A stretch of 64,000 nucleotides of DNA from Volvox africanus (lineage: Eukaryota > Chlorophyta > Chlorophyceae > Chlamydomonadales > Volvocaceae). A program made the position numbers and the translations under genes. Shown here piece after piece: positions 1-10,321 of the stretch (positions are counted from its first letter, which is position 1; the number at the start of each line of letters is the position of its first letter). The notes under the pieces are model-generated. The model worked only from the letters and a program-made list of their open reading frames with translations. It did no database searches and was not told the DNA's origin. The stretch spans positions 186,001 through 250,000 of the forward strand of contig BSDZ01000022.1 of the NCBI GenBank assembly GCA_030268105.1. Reading direction: 5' to 3'.

Positions 1-3000
1 TTTTGGGAATCCCGTGTACCCGAACCACATTATCGAAAAACAAACGTGCGGTTTGCTCAGCCGTGCAGGATGATGTGCATGGTGCTAGGTGAACCATCTT
101 AGTCAGACGATCGACCATTACGAACACCGCATCGTATCCCCCCTCAGTTTTGGGCAGCGTGACTACGAAGTCCATGGAAACACTTTCCCAAGGCGCATCC
201 GGGACAGGTAACGGTTGCAACAACCCATGGCCCTTACCGGACAAAGCCTTATTGCGCTGGCACAGACTGCATGTCTGGACGAAGTTCGCCGCATCCTTAG
301 CCAAATGAGGCCACCAAAAGGAACGTTGCACCAAGTCGATCAATCGCTTGCTACCAGGGTGTCCTGCTAACGGGTCCTCGTGGAACCGCGCAAGGATGTC
401 GTAGCGTAGCGCGTCGTCGTTCGGAACGACGATTTGCGTAGCTGCACCCTCCGTCCGTAGCCAAAGGCCATTCTGCTTGCGAAGGTTTTCTACATTAGCC
501 GGGTCCGCGAACCAGGCGTCTGCGTTGTAGGCAACCTTCAACCGCTCCGCGAGGTCCGTCGCGATCGGTACCTCCTCGCTACGCGGCCGCACGACGGGCG
601 CTGCCAAAATTGCAGCGTGTAGCGACGGATGTCGACTGAGAGCATCGGCAATATTCAATTTACCAGAAATATACTCCCAGGTGCAGTTGAACCTAGCTAG
701 ATATTCCATCCACCTAGCTTGACGGCGGTTCAACGTCGGAACGCTTTGCAAAAACGTTAGGGGCTTGTGGTCAGTCTTTAAAGTAAACGGGCGTCCCTCG
801 AGGTAACAGCGCCATTCCTTTAAAGCATGCAGCACGGCCAGAAGCTCCTGTTCCCCGGTGGTGTAGCGAATCTCCGCACCAGAAAACATCTTACTCGTGA
901 AGGCGATTGGTCGCCCTTCCTGTAACAATACAGCGCCGCTTCCAAATATTGAGGCATCAGACACTACCTCAACACGAAATGGCAACGAGTAATCAGGGAA
1001 TGCAAGGGTGACATCTTCGGCAATGATTCGTTTGAGCTCTTCGAATGCCCGCTGGCATTGCGACGTCCACGACTCGAGCGAAACGAAAACGCCTTTGAGA
1101 GTTAAGTTAGTAAGCGGGGCCGCAATGATGGAATATTTTTCAATGAACTTTCGGAAATAATTGGTCAAGCCAAGGAACTTACGCAGCTCCGTGAGGTTCT
1201 GAGGCGCGGGCCAATCGCGAACCACGGCGACCTTCCGCGGGTCCATCTTCACACCGGTGGCCGACACAATGTGGCCCAAATATTCCACCTGAGGCTGCGC
1301 CCAAAAGCATTTGGCGCGTTTAGCAAACAATTGCTCCCGCCTCATAACGTCGAGCACGAGCCGAAGATGCTCCAAGTGCTCCTCGCGCGTTTTAGAATAT
1401 ACCAAGATGTCATCCAGGTAGCAAACAACGAACCTGTCGATAAACGGCCTAAACATTCGGTCCATAACCGCCTGAAACGTCGCAGGGGCATTAGTCAAAC
1501 CAAACGATAGGACCGTATACTCAAAGTGACCGAAGGGCGTCCGAAAAGCGGTTTTCGGGATATCAGAGGCAGCGATGCGAATCTGATTGTAGCCCTGTTG
1601 TAAGTCAATTGAGGAAAAATAAGCCGAGCCCTTCAGCTTATCCAACAGGTCGTCAACGCGTGGCAAAGGGTAGCGATTTTTCATCGTATTCGCATTCAAC
1701 CCCCGGTAATCGATGCACATGCGCAAGGTCCCATCCTTCTTACCGACAAATAAAACCGGTGCAGAATACGGGGATGTGCTGGGGCGTATCATACCCTTCG
1801 CGAGCAAATCCGTCACCTGGCGCTTCACCTCGTCCAGTTCCAATGGACTCAACCTGTACATTGGCCGGGCCGTAGGCTGCGCTCCAGGCATGAGAGGGAT
1901 TGTGTGATCAACAGGACGCATAGGTGGTAGGCCAGGGATATCTTTAAAGACGTCCTCATACTGCGACAGTAGGGCCTCAACCTCAGGATCCGCAGAAATC
2001 TGCGCGGTGGTGCCACAACAGCTCACCCGCGGCCTTAAAAGCAGTCCGTGGGCACCCTTCCGTAACAAACGGACGGCCTCCTTACGCCCAACTAGCTCTG
2101 GTTCGATTCGCGCGGCCATTGCGGTCACAGCGAAATGAACCATAGGCACCGCCTCAGTTTCGCCCTCCTTTGGTGTGACATGTTCGAACGACAGGAAAGG
2201 TACCTTAATCGACAGAGTACCCTTGCACATATGCAGGGTTGCGGTCTCCATGTCGATGCGCGCGCGGTACTGTCGTAATGTCGACGACCCCATTATGTAC
2301 GGTGCAGTCTCTGCTAAGCCCTGCAGCACGTACGGCCGGGTCACAACACGCAAAGGGCCTATCGATAGGCTAAGGGTAATCCTGCCCACGATGGGATGCT
2401 TACCCCCGTCAGCAAGGGTAACCTGTGGACAATCAGACGACTCTGGGGACAACCCCAGCGCGTTCACCTCTGCGACAGAGATGAAGTCGTCGCTGGCACC
2501 GGTGTCAACAAGTGCCTTCAGAGTACGGCCATTCAAACCGATCTGAACCACAGGGACACGGTTATCTACGAGCGACTGCCCAGCAGACAACGTCAGTGCA
2601 CTTAAGGCGGGTCCGTAACCAACGGCACCCCCATCAGGAGCTTCGTACCAAACGTCAACCGAGTAGGATAGGCGTGGCCACGGAGCCAGCGTACCCTCCC
2701 AATCCACACCATTAAACAAAACGGTGCCCGGCTCGAACCGGTGGACATGCCGCATACCCCTTAACGATGCCTCTGCCTTGCGCCGACAGAAAGCAGGGAG
2801 TAATACACATGCGGCAGTGCCTGGATATTGACGCCTACATCTCCTGTATATGGCCAACTGTTCCGACATCTCACGCAGAGACGAGGGGATGAACAAAACC
2901 ACGTGGTTAGACAGATCGATAGACGACAGGGGACGGCGAGGTGTAAACAAATTACACAACGGGTCGAAGCAGAGAAGTCCCGTGCGTCCGTCAAGCGTGA

Positions 3001-3142
3001 TGCGTCGCGCAATGACTCGTTCGATGTGTCCAAGTACACAAGGCAACAATGCCTTAACGGCTGGCCGTAAGGATGACCACCGACCACGCGTTAGTTCAGA
3101 AATCCCAGGTGGTGCCCCCTCCACAGGAACCCGGGCAAGCCC
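1..3142 (-). CDS. pol: Pol polyprotein, family A (partial): protease, reverse transcriptase, RNase H, start of integrase
   Basis: This polyprotein processes Gag-Pol, reverse transcribes the element RNA and integrates the cDNA. The frame continues directly from gag after one UAG (3145-3143), so I begin it at the codon after that stop rather than at an internal start. No stop is met down to base 1. Seen on the minus strand: the protease motif DTGAS near 2505-2490, the reverse transcriptase YLDD motif near 1425, the RNase H TDHKPL motif near 760, and the integrase zinc-finger CxxC near 270. The catalytic core and chromodomain lie outside the window. Against the complete copies (1,353 residues) about three quarters is present. 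Expression probably needs UAG readthrough. Confidence 0.92.
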
Positions 3143-4378
3143 CTATTTCGGCTGAGGTACAAACGGCGGCATTAGAGGGCAATCCTTCGTGGAATGGTTC
3201 TCCGCACACCGTAGACAAACGTTGGCCAATTTTCGACGCTCGAATTCGGAACGATTGCAATTCCATTTTGGCATAAATGTGTCGTCCGTACGAGTACGCT
3301 TCGCGTTGGGGTCGGAACGCTGTGCGGCTGCCGACGACGGCGCACCACCACGCTTCCTGTTCCTAGCTGGGTCCGAGCTCGGACCTGCTCCTCCTGTACC
3401 ACGGACACCCGAGCTAGCGCCCCCGCGCGCCTTGCGTTGCCCGTTGCTGCGTCGCATCGCGGCAGTAGGCGTGGGGCGGGTCGCGCCGAGGTCCTGGTCG
3501 AGAGCTACAGCTTCCCCAAGCGGATCCTGCACTTGCACGGCATTTGCACGAGGGGCAGACTTGACTTCTTCCTCGCCGGCAAGGAGTCGTATCTCCGCAC
3601 CCTTAGCAAAAGCGACCAACGCGTCATACGACTTGATCTGCGCTCCAACCAAGTCAGTGGCGCACCATTTAGCCAAAAGTTTCGTTAGGCCTCGCCTAAA
3701 CCAAAAGACACGCTCAGATTCGGTGAGGTCAGCAATGGGAGTCACAAGTGCTTCGAAGCGTGACTGGTACGCAGGTACATTTTCATCCCGACGCATGTGG
3801 TATCTACCGGCTGCCAAAACGTTACGAGCTTCCACATCGCGTGCTTGAACCTCAGTAGCGAATCGTGCGAGCAAAGCGACGACCAACTCGTCAAAAGTAT
3901 AGCTGCCCCGGGCGTTGGTCCAATTGCGATACCAGTCCTTCGCTGCGCCCTCGAGGGTGTTACCAACGAAGAGACACCTGATACCGTCATTATCGCCACC
4001 ATGAACAGCCTGGAGATACTTTTTAGCGTCACGCACGTACGCACGAGTTGCATCGGCTATGCTATGCCCTGGTGTCTTGTCGGTCAGCGAAATATTGAGC
4101 CTAGGAACGGGAATCGACAATCTCATCACCTCAGGGATGTCATCATGCCCTCGAGCTTGAGGTAATGGCAGAACCCTTGGTCCAGCAGTGTTGTCCATAT
4201 TCGTGTTCACTGCTGAATGCGGCACAATTAAGTGAGCAGGGGTCTGAAGGAAAAGGGGCTCTTGAGTGGCTCGCGCGCCAACAGTCTCAAGACCTCTATC
4301 CGGTGCTCTAGCAGCCACAACAAAATCGGGTTGGCTAGCTAGGCTAGTGTGCGGCGTATCGTCGTGTTCCGCGGACAT
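3143..4378 (-). CDS. gag: Gag capsid/nucleocapsid protein, family A
   Basis: 411 residues, equal in length to the Gag of Y (40003-41238) and H (33271-34506). The middle part (AKDWYRNWTNARGSYTF, then ARFATEVQARDVEAR) is the retrotransposon Gag core that assembles the particle. A basic Ser/Gly/Arg-rich stretch follows, and then one zinc knuckle near the C-terminus (CLRCAENHSTKDC), which has the spacing CX2CX3HX4C, one residue shorter than the usual CX2CX4HX4C. The start ATG is that of the other A copies. The gene ends in UAG, and the pol frame follows in the same frame. Confidence 0.95.
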   Translation of the reverse strand: MSAEHDDTPHTSLASQPDFVVAARAPDRGLETVGARATQEPLFLQTPAHLIVPHSAVNTNMDNTAGPRVLPLPQARGHDDIPEVMRLSIPVPRLNISLTDKTPGHSIADATRAYVRDAKKYLQAVHGGDNDGIRCLFVGNTLEGAAKDWYRNWTNARGSYTFDELVVALLARFATEVQARDVEARNVLAAGRYHMRRDENVPAYQSRFEALVTPIADLTESERVFWFRRGLTKLLAKWCATDLVGAQIKSYDALVAFAKGAEIRLLAGEEEVKSAPRANAVQVQDPLGEAVALDQDLGATRPTPTAAMRRSNGQRKARGGASSGVRGTGGAGPSSDPARNRKRGGAPSSAAAQRSDPNAKRTRTDDTFMPKWNCNRSEFERRKLANVCLRCAENHSTKDCPLMPPFVPQPK

Positions 4379-4844
4379 GAAGCACGAAACGATACCCTAG
4401 GTTTGCGTAATAGAAGCCGACTTCTATCGCAAAGGCAAGAGTACAAAACAACTCGGTGAGCCTACCGACAGTACTCTTGAGAAGATTCAGCAAACTCAGC
4501 AAGTAGTTGCCCAGCTGAGTCCTGATCTCCGTAGTTTGGGCAATGAGAGTCGCCAACTGGTCCGGACGAAAGCCGGTCTCAGTCGCCGCGGCAAGCAACG
4601 CCGGTGCACTGAGATTACCTGCGACTCAGAGCGTACACTTACACAACAAGTGCAGCAATCTAAGCAAAAGCAATTAAACAATTACAAACCGGAAGCGGCG
4701 GCGTCCAAAACGGCGCGGCCTAAGTCTTCGGCAAAAGTATCTAGCGGTCCTCGTGGTTCGTCACTGGAACTCGCCATAGAAAGAACCTACTTCCTATTAG
4801 ACAAAGAGAGACAGTTAGGCAACAAACCTGTCTCGATACCAAAT
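4379..4844 (-). other. Untranslated leader with primer-binding site and leader ORF, family A
   Basis: On the minus strand, three bases after the LTR, the primer-binding site TGGTATCGAGACAGG (4841-4827) begins. A 31-codon ORF (4777-4682) starts MASSSDEPRGPLDT and ends SGL-stop; its last codons overlap a donor-like G|GTTTGT. Past a short intron-like stretch another open frame resumes. The same layout occurs in Y, X, H, the chimera, family B and family C (see findings). Confidence 0.7.
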
Positions 4845-5659
4845 TGTTGTACCTCTCGTTCGCGTTTGCTCATAAGTATCTGCACGTCTGGAGACTATCG
4901 ACACCGATGCGCGAGCACTTGCAAGTACAGCAAGGCAAGCGAGAGCAAACAGAGACAGCGGAAGACTTCAAGACGAAGAGAGATATAACTTACGGTCTTA
5001 CAGATCGGAATGATGCAATGGACGAAATCGCCGTCAGCGCCGGAAGCAAGCAATCATCACGCGGCGGTGATTAGCGAAGTTCAGGCTTAGCTCGGGCTAA
5101 GTAGAATATCGTATAGCAATAGTAATGTAGAACACACAAGTGTTCTCCAGTATCGAATGTCTTGTCTAGCTTAGCCGTCCTCGCATCTGTTATACTCGCA
5201 GCATCGCAGTGCCGTACGATTCACATTAGGAGGCCGATCCTAGATGTGACAACCCTACTGCGTATGGGCGATGTCTACTCGTAACAACGTATAAGCCTTT
5301 CCAGCATTCGCATGATGCAAGGGTCCGGATAACGATATCCGGTTGCAGGGCATGTATCGCGGCGCTCTCAACGTGTGCTTAAATGAAGTAATATTATATC
5401 AGATAATATTACTTATCGTTTCGTAGCACGAGCATAATGCGCACTTCAATGATTCGGGCTTTCATGCATGCTAGGCGGATTTGCCATGGTGCGATGTCGC
5501 GATGGGTAATGACAACATGCCAAATGCATATATAAATGTATGCGGATACATTTATATCATGCAGATTCATTCATATGTAATGCGTTCATCACAAAAGCAC
5601 TTCGCCTCATAGGATCGCGTCGACCTACGCGTCGGCGGGAAATGAACCGTAGCACAACA
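4845..5659 (-). repeat. 5' LTR of the left minus-strand family A element
   Basis: 815 bp. Read on the minus strand it begins TGTTGTGCTACGG and ends GAGAGGTACAACA, so it has 6-bp inverted ends. It matches the Y-type LTRs at 38713 and 45360 and carries the same series of short inverted repeats. A TATAAATG box lies about 100 bp from its start and is a candidate promoter. Confidence 0.95.
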
Positions 5660-6025
5660 CCTAGCACCATGCACATCGTCCTGCACGGCTGAACAAACCG
5701 CACGCTTGTTTCTTGACAATGTGGTTCGGCTACACGGGGTTCCCAAAAATGTGATCTCGGACCGTGGTGGGCAGTTCACGTCTAAGTTTTGGGAAGCGCT
5801 CTGATGGTCACCCGCAGACTGATGGTCAAACCGAACGCACAAACCGCACGTTGGGTGATATGTTGCGCAATTATGCTGGTCGCACACCTCTCGTTTGGGA
5901 TACGTATTTGACTGCGGCAGAATGCACGCTTAACAACGCTGTTAACCGCTCTACAGGCAAAAGTCCGTTCTTTCTTAACTACGGGTTTCATCCCGCACTA
6001 CCCGTGTGGCGTGAGTTGGAAGTGA
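5660..6025 (+). pseudogene. Integrase fragment of a broken family A element
   Basis: Translates as the integrase catalytic core ([15 protein letters not shown], then [15 protein letters not shown] and [18 protein letters not shown]). About 50 bp are missing between the second catalytic Asp and the catalytic Glu. The heptamer GATGGTC flanks the gap, so a repair event using short homology is likely. The fragment stops at WRELEV and runs straight into the 3' third of an LTR. It is the target into which the minus-strand element (1-5659) inserted; its left half is outside the window. Confidence 0.88.
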
Positions 6026-6314
6026 GTGTTCTACATTATCATTGCTATACGCTATTCTACTTAGCCCGAGCTAAGCCTAAACTTCGCTATCACCACCGCG
6101 TGATGATTGCTTGCTTCCGGCGCTGACGGCGATTGCGTCCATTGCACCGCTTCGATCTGTAAGACTGTAAGTTATATGTCTTCTTGTTTGAAGTCTTCCG
6201 CTGTCTCTGTTTGCTCGCGCTCGCCTTGCTGTACTTGCAAGTGCTCGTGCATTGGTGTCGCAAGTCTTCAGACGCGCAGATACTGATGAGCAAACACGAA
6301 GGAGAGGTACAACA
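6026..6314 (+). repeat. 3' portion of a family A LTR
   Basis: Begins in the GTGTTCTACATT region, which in complete LTRs lies about 535 bp from the start, and ends GGAGAGGTACAACA. It is fused to integrase, so everything from the rest of pol to the first two thirds of the LTR has been deleted. Confidence 0.88.
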
Positions 6315-6500
6315 GACTTCACCTATTATGGAGAGGTGAATGCCGTGGGATGCCCCCACAGTCGTCGGATTTTGTCTTAACTTTTCAGATCGGTCTTGCT
6401 GGCCGTACACTGAAGGCACTTGCCGTGCCGTAGACGACTGCACCTTTTATGCAGAGGTGAATGCAGTGGGATGCCCCCACAGTCATTGGTACAGGTTACT
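6315..6500 (+). pseudogene. Degenerate protease fragment, partly duplicated
   Basis: Bases from about 6388 align with the protease part of pol (CAGATCGGT..GGCCGTAC.CTGAAGGCAC), but the DTGAS active-site segment is replaced by unrelated bases. The block GAGGTGAATGC.GTGGGATGC occurs twice, near 6332 and 6450, so the fragment was partly duplicated about 118 bp apart. It lies between an LTR remnant and the LTR of the next element and is not functional. Confidence 0.65.
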
Positions 6501-7311
6501 TGTTGTGCCACAGTTCGATGCGACCCTACAAGGCGAAGTGCTGTTTTGATGAACGCATGAACGATCAATGCATATGAATGAACTTGCATGATATAAATGT
6601 ACTTGTATACATTTATATATGCATTTGGCATGTCACCATTATCCATCGCAACATCGCATCATGGCAAATCCGCCTAGCATGCATGAAATCCCGAATCATT
6701 GAAGTGCGCATTATGCTCGTGCTACGAAATGATAAGTAATATTATTTGATATAATATTACTTCATTACAGCACACGTTGAGAGCGCCGCACCCGTCACAA
6801 TACATGCCTTGCAACCAAATATTGTTATTCGGACCCTGCATCATGCGAATGCCGGAAAGGCTTATACGTTGTTATATGTAGACATCGCCTATACGCAGTA
6901 GGGTTGTCACACTTAGGATCGGCCTCCTAGTGTGAACCGTACGACATTGTGATGCTGCGAGTATAACAGATGCGAGGACGGCTAAGTAAGACAAGACATT
7001 CAATATCGGAGAACACTCGTGTGTTCAACACTATTATTTCTATACCCTCTTCTACTTAGCCCGAGCTAAGCCTGAACCTCGCTTATCACCGCCGCGTGAT
7101 GATTGCTTGCTTCCGGCGCTGACAGCGATTTCATCCATTGCATCGCTTCGATCTGTAAGACTGTAAGTTATATCTCTTCTTGTCTTGAAGTCTTCTGCTG
7201 TCTCTGTTTGCTCGCGCTTGCCTTGCTGTACTTGCAAGTGCTCGCGCATCAGTGTCGAAAGCCTTCAGACGCGCAGATACTTATGAGCAAACACGAAGGA
7301 GAGGTACAATA
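6501..7311 (+). repeat. 5' LTR (family A) of the chimeric element
   Basis: 811 bp, beginning TGTTGTGCCACAG. The end reads GAGGTACAATA instead of GAGGTACAACA, a mutation in the terminal repeat. It is more diverged from the array LTRs than they are from one another, in line with an older insertion. Confidence 0.92.
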
Positions 7312-7777
7312 AATTGGTAGCGAGACCAGGGTCGTTGCCTAACTGTCTCTTTGTGTCAAACCAGAAGTAGGTTCTCTCTATGGCGAGTTCCAGCGACGAA
7401 CCACGAGGACCTCTAGATACCTTCACCGAAGACCTAGGCCGCGCCGTTTTGGACGCCGCTGCTTCCGGTTTGTAATCGTTTATTTGCTTTTGTTTAGATT
7501 GCTGCACTTGTTGTGTGAGTGTACGCTCTGAGTCGCAGGTAATCTCAGCGCTCCGGCATTGCTTGCCGCGACGACTGAGACCGGCTTTCGTCCGGACCAG
7601 TTGGCGACTCTTATCGCCCAAACTACGGAGATTCGGACACAGCTTGGCCAGTACTTGCTGAGTTTGCTGAATCTTCTCAAGAGTACTGTCGGTAGGCTCA
7701 CCGCTTGCTTTGTACTCTTGCTTTTGCGATAGAAGTCGGCTTCTATTACACAAGCCTAGGGTATTGCTTCGTGTCCC
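7312..7777 (+). other. Leader of the chimeric element with primer-binding site and leader ORF
   Basis: A primer-binding site TGGTAGCGAGACCAG begins at 7315. The leader ORF starts at 7380 (MASSSDEPRGPLDTFTEDL) and ends SGL-stop, with the same donor-like GGTTTGTAAT at its end. The rest resembles the leaders of the other A copies. Confidence 0.6.
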
Positions 7778-8721
7778 ATGTCTACGGAACGCGACGATAC
7801 GCCGCTTACTAGCTTAGCAAGCCAACCCGAATTTGTTGTGGCTGCTAGAGCTCTGGATAGAGGTCTTGAGACTGTTGGCACGCGAGCCATTCAAGAGCCC
7901 CTTGTCCTTCAGACCCCTGCCCACTTTATTGTGCCGCATTCAGCAGTTAATACAAATATGGATAATACTGCTGGACCACGGGTTCTGCCATTACCTCAAT
8001 CGCAAGGGCACACTGCCATCCCTGAGGTGATGAGATTGACAATTCCTGTTCCTAGGCTTAATATCTCGCTAGGTGAAAAGACACCAGGTCCTAGCATAGC
8101 CGATGCAACTCGTGCGTACGTGCGTGACGCTAAAAAGTATCTCCAGGCTGTCCATGGTGGTGATAATGATGGTATCAGGTGTCTCTTCGTTGGTAACACC
8201 CTCGAGGGCTCAGCAAAGGACTGGTATCGTGAATGGACCACCGCCCGGATCGAATATACTTTTAACGAGTTGATTGCCGCTTTGCTCGCACGGTTCGCCA
8301 CTGAGGTGCAAGCACGTGATGTGGAGGCTCGTAAGGTTTTGGCGGCCGGTAGCTACCACATGCGTCGGGGCGAAAATGTACCTGCGTACCAGTCACGCTT
8401 CGAAGCACTAGTGACCCCCATTGCTGACCTCACTGAGAACGAGCGTGTCTTTTGGTTTAAGCAAGGCCTGACGAAACTTTTGGCTAAATGGTGCGCTACT
8501 GACTTGGCTGGGGTGCCGTTCAAGTCGTACGATGCCTTGGTCGCATTTGCTAAGGGTACGGAGATACGACTCCTTGCCGGTGAGGAAGAAGTCAAGTCTG
8601 CCCCTCGTGCAAATACCGTGCAAGTGCAGGATCCGCTTGGGGAAGCTGTAGCTCTGGAGCAGGAACTTGGAGCTACTCGCCCCGCATCTGTTGTCACGGC
8701 AACGCAAGGCGCACGGGGGCG
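7778..8721 (+). pseudogene. gag: Gag, family A, C-terminally truncated
   Basis: Starts MSTERDDTPLTSLASQPEF and follows family A Gag through the core (FKSYDALVAFAKGTEIRLLA) to LGATRPA. It then breaks in the basic region, where the sequence jumps into integrase in another frame. The zinc knuckle is lost. Shared AKDWYREWTTAR wording ties it to the gag of element H rather than to that of Y. Confidence 0.88.
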
Positions 8722-9762
8722 GTGTTCGTTATGGTCGATCGCTTGACCAAGATGGTTTACTTAGCCCCCTGCACCTCTTGCACCGCTGAGCAAACAGCAC
8801 GATTATTTTTTGATAACGTGGTCCGATTGCATGTTCCTAAAAATGTGATATCCAATCACGGCGGTCAATTTACGTCTAAGTTTTGGGAAGCCCTATGTCA
8901 ACTTGTCGGTATGCGTGTTCATTTGAGTACAGCATATCATCCACAATCCGATGGGCAAACCGAACGCACAAATCGCACGTTGGGCGATATGTTGAGGAAT
9001 TTCACGGGACGCACACCCTCTGTTTGGGATATGTTTCTGACTTCGGCAGAATTTGCGCTTAACAACGCTGTTAACCGCTCAACAGGTCAAAGCCCCTTTT
9101 TTCTAAATTACGGATTCCATCCTGTGCTACCCGTGTGGCGAGAGTTGGAGATAAATATCCCGGCGGCTAAAACCTTTGCCAAGTCGTTCCTATCCCACAT
9201 GACAGACGCGAAGGCATGCTTGGACGCGGCACAACAACGGACGATGGACTACAATAATAAATCCAAACGAGACGTAACATTTTTGGTGGGACAGATGGTA
9301 TTATTGAGCACTAAGAATTTGCGTTCGCTCGCCGACGGTTCCTGAAAATTGCTACCTCGCTGGATTGGCCCATATCCCATTGTTCGCATGGTAGGGAATG
9401 TAGCTGTGGAGCTATCCCTACCCTCTGACATGAGTATCCACCCCACGTTTCATATTTCACTCATCCGTCCTGATCGCGGAACAGCGCCTGTCACAAACGA
9501 CACCGAAGCCCCTGCAGTAATGGACCTCGGTCCTGAGACCTGGATCGCAGGCAAGCAAAAGGTGTATGATGTGGAGCGGATACTGGATTATCGGGTTCGT
9601 CGTATAGGTCAACAGCGACGAAAGCGGAAAGTGCACGAATATCTGGTCAAGTGGATTGGCTATTCTAGTGAGCATAACTCTTGGGAGCCGACGCGCAATT
9701 TCTCGCCAGAAATGAAGCCCCTATTGGAGGAAGCTCGTCTACGAGCCACGCAGACCCAATGA
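8722..9762 (+). pseudogene. Integrase C-terminal part and chromodomain, family B type
   Basis: Codes for the integrase core from the MVDRLTKMV motif onward, then the GPYPIVRMV region and the chromodomain (VKWIGYSSEHNSWEPTRNF). It is inactive. The second catalytic Asp is changed (SNHGGQF instead of SDRGGQF), single residues are missing from the SSCT and LHGIP motifs, and TGA at 9343-9345 interrupts the frame where family A has CGA. Word choice (EINIPAAKTFAKSFLS, KRDVTF, MSIHPTFHISLIRP) groups it with element B, not with the A copies. Confidence 0.88.
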
Positions 9763-9821
9763 TCTCTGCAGTCGATGTTGTTCGATGCAGTGAGGACGCT
9801 GCATACGGGAGGGGGGATAGT

Positions 9822-9830
9822 TGTTGTACG
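9822..9830 (+). repeat. First 9 bp of the chimeric element's family B 3' LTR
   Basis: TGTTGTACG follows the polypurine tract. Its last five bases, GTACG, are the target duplication of element C; the LTR continues at 17474. Confidence 0.85.
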
Positions 9831-10252
9831 TGTTGTATATGGTACCCACGAAGGGTGGTATCAAAAGATACCGGTTGTTGTGCCAGAGCCCGATTAAGTA
9901 GAGCTTCCGACTAGGTCGTACTTGAGAGACCATAAGGCCTCGAGCCGGGCGTGACCTTCAGAAGTCACCACTACAACCGGAGATTCAGTGAACCAGGAAC
10001 CAGATGTTCCACCATTTACCATTCAGGCGGTAAATGGCCCATTCCATACAGGTTATGGAGTAACCGACAGGTTCGGATGTTTCAGGAAATCGGTTAGCAT
10101 TGGTCGTCGACAGCCGAGACCAAATCCACAAATCAAATGCCAGATGGGAACATGAAACAGTTAATCTGATAATTAAATATATTATATCATAACATAATAA
10201 ACAGATAATTATTATACTTAATGAATTACCAAAATGCATGAAGGATACAACA
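9831..10252 (-). repeat. 3' LTR of element C
   Basis: 422 bp, reading TGTTGTATCCTTCATGC to CCATATACAACA on the minus strand. It contains short hairpins such as CCATTTACC with GGTAAATGG, and GGTATC with GATACC. Confidence 0.95.
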
Positions 10253-10321
10253 ATTGTTCCCCCTCTAGATGCAGCGTCCCGATGCATGAAACGAGAGCAG
10301 ACAGGTTGAGGTAGGACAGCG

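Larger units (their letters stand above)
1..5659 (-). mobile_element. Family A Ty3/gypsy chromovirus, minus strand, 3' part beyond the window edge
   Basis: Read on the minus strand the order is 5' LTR (5659-4845), primer-binding site, leader, gag and pol. Pol runs off the left edge inside integrase. LTR, leader and gag closely match element Y at 38713-46183. Gag is full length and pol stays open for more than 1,040 codons to the edge, so of all copies here this one shows the fewest lesions. The LTR abuts a plus-strand integrase fragment at 5660 (CCTAG...), so it inserted, in the opposite orientation, into the integrase region of another A copy. The matching CCTAG duplication would lie left of the window. 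Confidence 0.93.

Noticed and set aside
3189..3848. 219-codon plus-strand open frame
   Set aside because: It lies opposite the basic region and core of Gag; the same antisense frame appears opposite every gag copy. No independent coding signal.
5567..5887. 106-codon minus-strand ORF across the LTR/integrase joint
   Set aside because: It crosses the insertion boundary and is antisense to integrase; fortuitous.
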